DNA from: Syntrophomonadaceae bacterium
GTDB taxonomy: Bacteria; Bacillota; Syntrophomonadia; Syntrophomonadales; Syntrophomonadaceae
Reading direction: 5' to 3'
Assembly: GCA_028683995.1 (NCBI GenBank)
Contig: JAQUGU010000029.1
Span: forward strand, 5,279-12,210
DNA length: 6,932 nucleotides
Shown in pieces: positions 1 to 5,293 of the stretch (its first letter is position 1; each line of letters starts with the position of its first letter). The notes under the pieces are model-generated. The model was not told the DNA's origin. It saw only the letters and a program-made list of their open reading frames with translations, and did no database searches. Both the position numbers and the translations under genes were made by a program.

Positions 1-32
1 TTTAATATTCAGTGATAGTAAATTTTATGATT

Positions 33-63
33 TTGCGTATTGAATGTTGAACAAGGTTATAAT
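33..63 (+). promoter_or_regulatory. Possible promoter of the GerMN lipoprotein gene
   Basis: A perfect -10 box TATAAT lies at 58-63. The best -35 candidate is TTGCGT at 33-38, but the spacer would be 19 bases, longer than the preferred 17. An alternative pairing, TTGAAC at 47-52 with ATTATG at 71-76, has a better -35 but a poor -10. A sporulation sigma factor could also be used, and no convincing sporulation-type box was recognised. The start of transcription is therefore uncertain. Confidence 0.3.
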
Positions 64-99
64 TAAAGCAATTATGAATGCAGAAAGGATGAGCGTGGG

Positions 100-660
100 A
101 TGAAGAAAAAGAGTCTGGTTTTGTTGGTGGCACTTTGCCTGCTAGCAGTTACAGCACTTACCGGATGTAACTCCTCGGATAAGAATAAGCAAAATCAGGG
201 GAATGAGCCTAAAAAGCAGGAGCCGAAGTTGGCTACGATGGAAGTGGTCTTGTATTTTAGTGATGATCAGGCTATGTACCTGGTGCCGGAGAAAAGAAAC
301 ATAAGCATTAAAGAAGGAGCCAGTGATGAAGTACTGGCTGCCAGCATTGTTAAGGAACTAATAGCTGGCCCTAAGAATAAAGAACTTCACGCCACTATGC
401 CGGCTGAAGCCAAAATATTATCTGTAAAAATTAACGAAGGTATGGCTAGCGCGGATTTCAGTAAGGAGTTACAAAGCAAACATTGGGGAGGCAGTACCGG
501 AGAGAGTATGACCTTAAACTCCATAGCCAATACCTTAACGGAACTGGATTCTATTGACAAAGTACAGTTATTGATTGAGGGTAAAAAAGTGGAAAGCCTG
601 GCCGGACACTGGGATACTACAGTCCCACTGGAAAGAGATGAAAGTACAATAAAGAAATAA
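100..660 (+). CDS. GerMN-domain lipoprotein (sporulation/germination-type)
   Basis: The protein has 186 residues. It opens with a lysine-rich start and a hydrophobic stretch (residues 5-20) ending in the lipobox LTGC, so Cys23 should be lipid-modified and the protein anchored on the outer face of the membrane. Residues 24-45 are a polar linker rich in Asn, Lys and Gln. Residues 47-169 match the GerMN pattern: a starting strand (MEVVLYFSDDQAMYLVPEKR), a helix with the conserved ELIAGP (86-91), then ASADFSKEL and a helix ending in SIDKVQLLIEG. GerMN domains occur in Bacillus GerM, which has two copies and acts in sporulation and germination, and in many single-domain lipoproteins of unknown role. 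This is the single-domain form. The ATG is preceded by AAAGGATGAG (84-93). It stands alone between its own 5' region and a strong terminator. The family is clear; the cellular role is not. Confidence 0.85.
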   Translation: MKKKSLVLLVALCLLAVTALTGCNSSDKNKQNQGNEPKKQEPKLATMEVVLYFSDDQAMYLVPEKRNISIKEGASDEVLAASIVKELIAGPKNKELHATMPAEAKILSVKINEGMASADFSKELQSKHWGGSTGESMTLNSIANTLTELDSIDKVQLLIEGKKVESLAGHWDTTVPLERDESTIKK

Positions 661-685
661 CGCGGAGGCAGCAAAGCGATTAGGT

Positions 686-733
686 ATGAGTAGCATTCGT
701 GCACCGGAGTGCACGAATGCTACTCATTTTTTT
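686..733 (+). terminator. Intrinsic terminator with a 19-bp perfect stem
   Basis: Arms 686-704 and 709-727 are perfect reverse complements (19 bp) around the loop CGGA, followed by a T run at 727-733. It lies 26 bases after the stop of the GerMN gene and before the promoter of the next gene, so it should end the first transcript. The stem is much longer than terminators usually need. Confidence 0.9.
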
Positions 734-741
734 GATATGAT

Positions 742-793
742 AATAAAGGATTTTTTGCCTTAAACGGGAATATTGCAGTATAAATCCTTTATT
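742..793. repeat. 12-bp perfect inverted repeat around the MBL gene promoter
   Basis: AATAAAGGATTT at 742-753 and its exact reverse complement AAATCCTTTATT at 782-793 are separated by 28 bases. The right arm overlaps the putative -10 box and the expected transcription start; the left arm ends just before the -35 box. This arrangement would suit a repressor operator. If transcription started further upstream, it could instead form an RNA hairpin just before the ribosome binding site. No known operator family was recognised. Confidence 0.55.
755..784 (+). promoter_or_regulatory. Probable sigma-A promoter of the MBL/HD-GYP unit
   Basis: TTGCCT at 755-760 (-35) and TATAAA at 779-784 (-10) are separated by 18 bases, lying between the upstream terminator and the ribosome binding site AAAGAGGTGA (795-804). 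Transcription would begin near 791, leaving a very short leader. Confidence 0.5.
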
Positions 794-808
794 TAAAGAG
801 GTGAATTA

Positions 809-1636
809 ATGGGGAATACTGATTTCCAGGTAATTTTTTGGGGAGTAAGGGGGTCCATTCCCGTGCCCGGCCCAGATACCTTGCAATACGGGGGTAATAC
901 CTCCTGTGTTCAGGTGCAGATTGGCAAACGCCTGCTCATATTTGACGCCGGTAGCGGTATTTATGCTTTGGGGCGTCAATTGGTCAAAAGCGGTTCAGAA
1001 TTAAGTGGTGATATTTTTATTACTCATACCCACTGGGATCACATACAGGGCTTCCCTTTTTTCGCACCCGCCTTTATTAAAGGGAATTCATTTAGGCTTT
1101 ACGGCCAGAGCAAGATAGACAGCACCTTCGCTGAACTAATGTATGGACAGATGGCCTACCAGCACTTCCCGGTAAGTCTGGATCAAATGGGGGCTAAATT
1201 CGAGTTTCACGAACTTGATAGCGGAATTGAAATTGATTTAGGGGACGGAATTAGCCTTAAAACAACCCATAATAACCACCCCGGTGGTGGGCTCTCCTAT
1301 CGTCTGGACTATGATGGACGTTCTTGCTGTTATATTACTGATACCGAACACTATCCCGAGATTGACCAGAACCTGTGCAAGTTTATTAGTAATGCCGGCC
1401 TGGTCATTTATGATGCCCATTTTACTGATGAAGAATATCCCCGTTACGTCGGCTGGGGGCACTCTACCTGGCAGGAGGGTATTAAGCTGATTGAGACTGC
1501 CGGAGCCAACCGGCTGGTACTTTTTCACCATGCCAATTTCCGCAGTGACCGGGAAATGGAGATTATTGAACAACACGCCCAGACTCGTAAAAGCACTTGT
1601 GTTGCCGCTCGGGAAGGAATGGTGATTAATCTTTGA
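809..1636 (+). CDS. Metallo-beta-lactamase-fold hydrolase, phosphodiesterase-like
   Basis: The protein has 275 residues and no signal peptide, so it should be cytoplasmic. It begins with FWGVRGSIPVPG (10-21) and YGGNTSC (27-33), the signature of a subfamily of MBL-fold proteins related to PhnP, RNase Z and class II cyclic-nucleotide phosphodiesterases. Metal ligands are visible: HTHWDH at 73-78 (the HxHxDH motif), NNHPGG around His157, the bridging Asp in ITDTEH (Asp178), and later His residues in GHST (His218) and LFHH (240-241). All expected metal ligands seem present, so it should be an active dinuclear metal hydrolase, most plausibly of a phosphodiester. The actual substrate cannot be read from the sequence. 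The start is supported by AAAGAGGTGA four bases upstream. Its stop overlaps the start of the GAF/HD-GYP gene, implying coupled translation and a shared signalling job. Confidence 0.88.
   Translation: MGNTDFQVIFWGVRGSIPVPGPDTLQYGGNTSCVQVQIGKRLLIFDAGSGIYALGRQLVKSGSELSGDIFITHTHWDHIQGFPFFAPAFIKGNSFRLYGQSKIDSTFAELMYGQMAYQHFPVSLDQMGAKFEFHELDSGIEIDLGDGISLKTTHNNHPGGGLSYRLDYDGRSCCYITDTEHYPEIDQNLCKFISNAGLVIYDAHFTDEEYPRYVGWGHSTWQEGIKLIETAGANRLVLFHHANFRSDREMEIIEQHAQTRKSTCVAAREGMVINL
1621..1636 (+). promoter_or_regulatory. Overlapping stop/start (TTGA) with an internal Shine-Dalgarno
   Basis: The downstream gene starts at TTG 1633-1635, overlapping the upstream stop TGA 1634-1636. GGTGAT (1621-1626), a perfect match to part of the anti-Shine-Dalgarno complement, lies six bases before the TTG, inside the last codons of the MBL gene. 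The weak start codon together with the overlap points to translational coupling and roughly matched output of the two proteins. Confidence 0.7.
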
Positions 1637-3153
1637 AAAAATACACCCCGGAAATTCTACAACAGGTTGAAGATATAATAAATATTGGCATTGCTCTTTC
1701 TGCACAAAAAGATAGAAACCGCCTTTTGGAGATGATTGTCAGTGAAGCCAGAAGAATTACCAATGCTGACGCCGGGACATTATACCTTTGTGAAGGTGAT
1801 TACCTGATCTTCAAAATCATGCAAAATGAAAGTATGAATACTTTCCGAGGAGGCCATGGAGATCCCATTGATCTGCCTCCAGTTCCAATTAAGATGGAAA
1901 ACGTCTCTGCTTATGTGGCCCTTACCCATAAAAGTGTAAACATTCCCAATGTATACCAGGCCGAGGAGTTTGATTTCTCCGGCCCCCGTAAATTTGATGA
2001 AGCAACCGGATATAAAACCTTGTCCATGCTGGTAATACCCCTGGTCAACCATGAGGATACGGTTATCGGCGTACTACAGCTCATAAACGCCCGCGATGAA
2101 AACGGTGAGCTTGTACCATTTGAACCCTATTTTGAAAATGTTATCAGCTCTCTGGCTTCCCAGGCGGCAATCTTCATCACTAATATGCAGTTACTAAATG
2201 ATATTGAAAACCTGTTTAATTCTTTTGTAGAAGTAATGGCCACCGCCATCGACTCCCGTACTCCTTATAATGCCAATCACACCCGCCGGGTCGCCCTTTT
2301 AGCAGGGGAATTGGCCCGCGCTATTAACCAGGAAAAATTAGCCGACCAAAAGGAAGCAGTTTTCAGCGAGGAACAAATTGCCCAGTTGGTAATGGCCGGA
2401 TGGCTGCATGATATTGGTAAAATTGCTACCCCCCTGGAGGTTATGGACAAGGCTACCCGTATAGAAAGGCAGTTAGAGCTGGTAATGCAGCGCTTTGACT
2501 ATATAGCTGCTACCGAGAAGGTGCAATACCTGGAGAAAAAACTGGAACTGACCAACAATGCGGTGGGGTTGGAAGAATTGGAACGATGCTGGCAAGCAGA
2601 ACAGGAGTATCTGAAACAAGCCCGGGCACTGGTACTGCAGGTTGATAATCCTGCCACTTTTGTAGATGCAGAGACAAGGAATAGACTACAAGAAATCGCC
2701 GCCCGCACTTACCGGGATAATAATGGTGAGTTAAAACCCTGGTTAAAGGAAGGGGAGTTGATTGCCCTCTCGGTGACTAAAGGCACCCTGACCGAAGAGG
2801 AACGTTCTATTATGGAAGACCATGTGGTGGTTACCGCCAGGATGCTAGATAAGATACCATTTACTCGGAAATTGAAAGACGTCCCCTATTTTGCTTCCAT
2901 TCATCACGAACACCTGGACGGCAAAGGCTATCCCAAAGGTTTAAAGGGTCAGGAAATTCCGGTAGAGGGCCGGATTCTGGCTTTGGTTGACGTCTTTGAT
3001 GCCCTGACTGCCGACGACCGCCCCTATAAAAAAGCTATGCCCCTGGAACAGGCTCTGAAAATACTGGGCTTTATGGTCAAGGACGGGGAATTGGATGGAG
3101 AATTGCTGAATATTTTCAGCCGCAATGAGGTTTGGGGAAAAATTGAGGGCTAA
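1633..3153 (+). CDS. GAF-domain HD-GYP phosphodiesterase with a helical insertion
   Basis: The protein has 506 residues and no membrane segment. Residues 18-185 form a GAF sensor domain (EARRITNADAGTLYL at 38-52; TLSMLVIPL and VIGVLQLINA at 129-153). A helix leads to the HD-GYP domain: His216 in NHTRR, the metal pair HDIGK (259-263), His397 in MEDH, HHEHLDGKGYP (424-434) with the GYP triplet at 432-434, and LVDVFDALTADDRPYK (451-466). All key residues are there, so hydrolysis of cyclic di-GMP through pGpG to GMP is likely. Between HDIGK and His397 lie 134 residues instead of roughly 25; the extra part (about 270-385) is charged, mostly helical and probably coiled-coil. Similar inserted HD-GYP proteins exist as far as I recall. 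It starts with TTG, coupled to the MBL gene. The GAF ligand is unknown. Confidence 0.88.
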   Translation: MKKYTPEILQQVEDIINIGIALSAQKDRNRLLEMIVSEARRITNADAGTLYLCEGDYLIFKIMQNESMNTFRGGHGDPIDLPPVPIKMENVSAYVALTHKSVNIPNVYQAEEFDFSGPRKFDEATGYKTLSMLVIPLVNHEDTVIGVLQLINARDENGELVPFEPYFENVISSLASQAAIFITNMQLLNDIENLFNSFVEVMATAIDSRTPYNANHTRRVALLAGELARAINQEKLADQKEAVFSEEQIAQLVMAGWLHDIGKIATPLEVMDKATRIERQLELVMQRFDYIAATEKVQYLEKKLELTNNAVGLEELERCWQAEQEYLKQARALVLQVDNPATFVDAETRNRLQEIAARTYRDNNGELKPWLKEGELIALSVTKGTLTEEERSIMEDHVVVTARMLDKIPFTRKLKDVPYFASIHHEHLDGKGYPKGLKGQEIPVEGRILALVDVFDALTADDRPYKKAMPLEQALKILGFMVKDGELDGELLNIFSRNEVWGKIEG

Positions 3154-3223
3154 ATCCAGGGCAGGAATTTGCATCCCTGAGGTCACTGGAAAAAGTAATA
3201 ATTAGATGTACCTAAAGGGCACA

Positions 3224-3313
3224 CTAATGTTCACTTTCGCTCACCATTAAAGGAGCGAAATCCCCAAACCCGGCCAAGCCCTCTCTTTTAACCATGTATT
3301 CACTTGTTTGCAT
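3224..3313 (-). CDS. Possible 29-residue small protein downstream of guaA
   Basis: ATG at 3313-3311 opens a 29-codon frame on the minus strand ending at TAG 3226-3224. It contains EYMVKREGLAGFGDF and ends in SESEH. The frame also stays open upstream into the end of guaA. A good Shine-Dalgarno, AGGAGAGGG (3347-3339), lies just after the guaA stop, but it is 25 bases from the ATG and no ATG, GTG or TTG sits at normal distance. The first codons are shared with the second repeat copy near 6200, where the frame stops right after EYMVKR. I do not recognise a family. It may be a real small gene, a remnant of a longer one, or chance. Confidence 0.25.
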   Translation of the reverse strand: MQTSEYMVKREGLAGFGDFAPLMVSESEH

Positions 3314-3340
3314 TGAAATACGGGTTTTTACAGTAAAACC
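3281..3340 (-). repeat. Dispersed repeat, copy A
   Basis: Ungapped alignment to 6172-6231 in the same orientation gives 44 identities in 60 positions, including 17 of 18 at the core TCTTTT(A/G)ACCATGTATTC. Read on the minus strand, both copies encode M-x-T-x-EYMVKR preceded by a Lys-Thr pair. This copy lies just past the end of guaA. No transposase or target-site duplication was seen. Confidence 0.6.
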
Positions 3341-3353
3341 CTCTCCTAAAAAA

Positions 3354-4601
3354 CTATTCCCACTCAATGGTGCCAGGCGGTTTACTGGTAATATCGTAAG
3401 CTACCCGGTTAACCCCATCTACTTCGTGTACGATACGGTGAGCCATCACTTCCAGTAGTTCCCAGGGCAGCCGGGCCACTTCCGCGGTCATAGCATCATC
3501 ACTTATTACTGCCCGAATTATTATGGGATAAGCATAGGTGCGGGCATCACCCATCACCCCGACACTTCTTACCGGAGGTAAAACCGCAAAGGCCTGCCAG
3601 ATTTCCCTTTCCAACCCAGCTTGCTGAATTTCTTCCCGGACAATGGCATCCGCCTCACGCAGGATATCCAGTTTCTCTTTTGTCACTTCTTCTAATACCC
3701 GCACTCCCAGACCAGGACCGGGAAAGGGCTGCCGCCATACAATTTCGGGGGAGATGTCAAGTTTCTCACCAATAAGACGGACCTCGTCCTTAAAAAGTAG
3801 GCGTAAAGGTTCAATCAATTTAAAATCCATGTCCTCGGGCAAGCCCCCTACATTATGGTGACTCTTTATAGTCGGAGTGGTAGAGCTACCACTTTCCACA
3901 ATATCAGGGTAGATGGTTCCCTGGACCAGGTAATCTATTTCACCCAATTTGGCCTTTTCTTCTTCAAAGACCCGGATAAATTCTTCCCCAATGATTTTAC
4001 GTTTGCGTTCGGGATCGGTAACTCCCTGCAGGCGCTTCAGGAAACGCTCGGCAGCAGGAACAAAGACCAGATTCATTTTCATTTGTTCCTGAAAGGTCTT
4101 AATAACCTGTTCCGATTCACCTTTACGCATCAGGCCAGTATCTACATATACACAGACCAGTTGATCTCCTACCGCTTTATGCACCAGGACGGCAGCCACA
4201 GAAGAATCTACTCCGCCGCTAAGACCGCAGAGTATCTTTTTATCTCCTACCTTGTCCTTAATATCAGCAATAGTTTCAGCAATAAAATCGCTCATTTGCC
4301 AGTCTCCCCTGAGCCCGGCTACTTCAAATAAGAAACTTCGCAGTCTATCTCCACCGGTGCTATTTTTCATACCATCATAGTCAATGTCCAGCACCGGTAC
4401 CCCCAATTCAAAAATACCCGGGTGAGCACCGGCAGTTCCTCCAGCAAGAATAATAGCCTTGGGGTTCTTGCCCCGTATCTCTTCCGGATTACTGTCATAA
4501 GGTAATATCTCGCTGTAGACTGATAACTCTCTTACCCGACGGGCAATTAATTGATTATATTGTCCTCCAAAATCCAGAACTACTACCAGTTCCTTTTCCA
4601 T
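3354..4601 (-). CDS. guaA: GMP synthase lacking most of the glutamine amidotransferase domain
   Basis: GuaA turns XMP into GMP using ATP and ammonia, normally released from glutamine by its N-terminal domain. The synthetase half is complete: PP-loop LSGGVDSS (127-134), KRKIIGEEFI, QGTIYPDIVESG (227-238), SHHNVGGLPEDM (247-258), RQPFPGPGLGVR (290-301), and the C-terminal KPPGTIEWE. The amidotransferase half is not. It begins normally (VLDFGGQYNQLIARRVRE, 8-25), then the nucleophile motif expected as GICYGM reads DIDYDGM (72-78), replacing Cys with Asp. After about four more residues it jumps to the domain's last helix (DRLRSFLFEVAGLRGDW, 85-101). About 90 residues, including the catalytic His and Glu, are missing, which explains 415 residues instead of about 510. 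The frame is open throughout, so it is not an obvious pseudogene. Likely ammonia-dependent, or served by a separate glutaminase subunit. It lies 15 bases after hpt; GAGGTG stands five bases before the ATG. Confidence 0.92.
   Translation of the reverse strand: MEKELVVVLDFGGQYNQLIARRVRELSVYSEILPYDSNPEEIRGKNPKAIILAGGTAGAHPGIFELGVPVLDIDYDGMKNSTGGDRLRSFLFEVAGLRGDWQMSDFIAETIADIKDKVGDKKILCGLSGGVDSSVAAVLVHKAVGDQLVCVYVDTGLMRKGESEQVIKTFQEQMKMNLVFVPAAERFLKRLQGVTDPERKRKIIGEEFIRVFEEEKAKLGEIDYLVQGTIYPDIVESGSSTTPTIKSHHNVGGLPEDMDFKLIEPLRLLFKDEVRLIGEKLDISPEIVWRQPFPGPGLGVRVLEEVTKEKLDILREADAIVREEIQQAGLEREIWQAFAVLPPVRSVGVMGDARTYAYPIIIRAVISDDAMTAEVARLPWELLEVMAHRIVHEVDGVNRVAYDITSKPPGTIEWE
4352..4398 (-). repeat. 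7-bp direct repeats bracketing the guaA deletion scar
   Basis: On the minus strand ACCGGTG occurs at 4398-4392 and again at 4358-4352. The stretch between them encodes roughly residues 71-81, the short linker that stands where the amidotransferase core should be. Short direct repeats at a junction are typical of illegitimate recombination, but seven bases can also recur by chance. Confidence 0.45.
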
Positions 4602-4616
4602 AGCTACACCTCTATT

Positions 4617-5153
4617 TCATATATATACTGATGGTTTTAGAATACATACGGCCGGGTAGTTTCGGTATTTACCGGCATAATCCAAACCATAGCCGACCAC
4701 AAAAAGATCCTCTATAGTAAAGCCCACATACTCGGCTGCAACTGGACTCCGGCGCCGGGAGGGTTTATCCAGTAAACAACAGATTTTGACGTTGGCAGGG
4801 TTACGTTTTTTAAAAATTTCCTCTATGTAGTTAAGGGTTAGACCGGTATCAACTATATCTTCCACTAGAAGAACGCTTTTACCCTCTACTGAATGATCTA
4901 AATCCTTGGTTATTCGCACCTCCCCCGAAGATACGGTAGAGGCTCCGTAGCTGGATACGCTGATAAAGTCAACCTCCAGGGGCAGATTGATTTCCCTGAT
5001 CAGGTCAGCCATAAATATGAAGGCCCCCTTTAAAACCCCGATAACTAAAAGATTTTGCCCCTGGTAATCCCGGGTAATTTGCTGTCCTAACTCCTTTACC
5101 CTGGCTTTTACCTGCTCCTGCGAGAATAAAATATCAACTTCTTCTAAATTCAT
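4617..5153 (-). CDS. hpt: Hypoxanthine-guanine phosphoribosyltransferase
   Basis: This purine-salvage enzyme joins hypoxanthine or guanine to PRPP, giving IMP or GMP in the cytoplasm. With the start at 5153 the protein has 178 residues, the usual bacterial length. Visible motifs are VLKGAFIFMADL (from residue 40), the flexible-loop DFISVSSYG (62-70), the PRPP-binding loop VLLVEDIVDTGLTL (94-107), LLDKPSRR, and the purine-binding end FVVGYGLDYAGKYRNYP (151-167). The frame is open to an ATG at 5210, but the extra 19 residues are hydrophobic and unlike the family, and the probable promoter lies inside that stretch. The start at 5153 has AGGGGGAA eight bases upstream. It is the first gene of a two-gene operon with guaA, so both products converge on GMP. 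Confidence 0.93.
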   Translation of the reverse strand: MNLEEVDILFSQEQVKARVKELGQQITRDYQGQNLLVIGVLKGAFIFMADLIREINLPLEVDFISVSSYGASTVSSGEVRITKDLDHSVEGKSVLLVEDIVDTGLTLNYIEEIFKKRNPANVKICCLLDKPSRRRSPVAAEYVGFTIEDLFVVGYGLDYAGKYRNYPAVCILKPSVYI

Positions 5154-5184
5154 TATCCCTATTCCCCCTATTAACATATACATG

Positions 5185-5214
5185 ATTATAGCAACAAACC
5201 CTACACCCACGCAA
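5185..5214 (-). promoter_or_regulatory. Probable sigma-A promoter of hpt-guaA
   Basis: On the minus strand TTGCGT (5214-5209) and a perfect TATAAT (5190-5185) are separated by 18 bases. Transcription would start near 5178, about 25 bases before the hpt ATG. A TTGACA (5230-5225) lies further upstream, but no good -10 box sits at the right distance from it. The leader is too short for a purine riboswitch. Confidence 0.65.
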
Positions 5215-5228
5215 TTTAAGAATATGTC

Positions 5229-5245
5229 AAGGGGCCTGTCCCCTT
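5229..5245. repeat. Small REP-like palindrome upstream of hpt
   Basis: AAGGGG (5229-5234) and CCCCTT (5240-5245) form a 6-bp hairpin around CCTGT. On the minus strand it reads AAGGGGACAGGCCCCTTGAC. From memory, GGGGACAG-type palindromes recur between genes in several Clostridia and may be REP elements linked to RAYT transposases; there is only one copy here, so this is tentative. It has no T run and is unlikely to terminate. Confidence 0.4.
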
Positions 5246-5257
5246 AACTTATTATGT

Positions 5258-5282
5258 AAAAAGAGGGGCCGCAGCCCCTCTT
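5258..5282 (-). terminator. Intrinsic terminator of the membrane-anchored protein gene
   Basis: On the minus strand AAGAGGGGC and GCCCCTCTT form a 9-bp GC-rich stem around TGCG (arms 5282-5274 and 5269-5261), running into five Ts at 5262-5258. It begins 12 bases after the stop of the upstream gene and separates it from the hpt promoter, so the two are independent transcripts. Confidence 0.88.
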
Positions 5283-5293
5283 ATGCTATTCAT

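Larger units (their letters stand above)
3154..3353. other. Convergent intergenic region with small inverted repeats
   Basis: This 200-base gap separates the stops of the HD-GYP gene (plus) and guaA (minus). It contains an 8-bp inverted repeat TTTCGCTC/GAGCGAAA (3235-3242 and 3253-3260, 10-base loop) and a 7-bp repeat GGGTTTT/AAAACCC (3322-3328 and 3335-3341, 6-base loop). Neither has a proper T run on either strand, so they are weak terminator candidates. It also contains a dispersed repeat copy and a possible small ORF, listed separately. Confidence 0.6.

Noticed and set aside
387..704. Open frame on the minus strand opposite the GerMN gene
   Set aside because: It lies opposite a convincing lipoprotein gene and crosses the terminator, with no recognisable protein features.
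686..760. Mini-ORF starting with ATG in the terminator stem (25 codons)
   Set aside because: It encodes only the hairpin and T run, and its nearest GGAGG is 17 bases away.
1238..1705. Minus-strand frame of 155 codons opposite the MBL and HD-GYP genes
   Set aside because: It is antisense to two clearly conserved coding regions and has no family-like motifs.
3855..4331. Plus-strand frame of 158 codons within guaA
   Set aside because: It is antisense to conserved guaA motifs such as the PP-loop and SHHNVGGLPEDM; the openness is a by-product of guaA codon use.
3354..4601. guaA as a pseudogene
   Set aside because: The shortened gene keeps its frame, a good ribosome binding site and every synthetase motif, which argues for a functional shortened protein.
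5154..5184. Purine riboswitch in the hpt leader
   Set aside because: The leader from the predicted start is about 25 bases, too short for an aptamer, and no three-way-junction pattern was seen upstream.
5154..5210. Longer hpt with an ATG at 5210
   Set aside because: The added residues are not family-like, the TATAAT promoter lies inside them, and the inner ATG has a well-spaced ribosome binding site.
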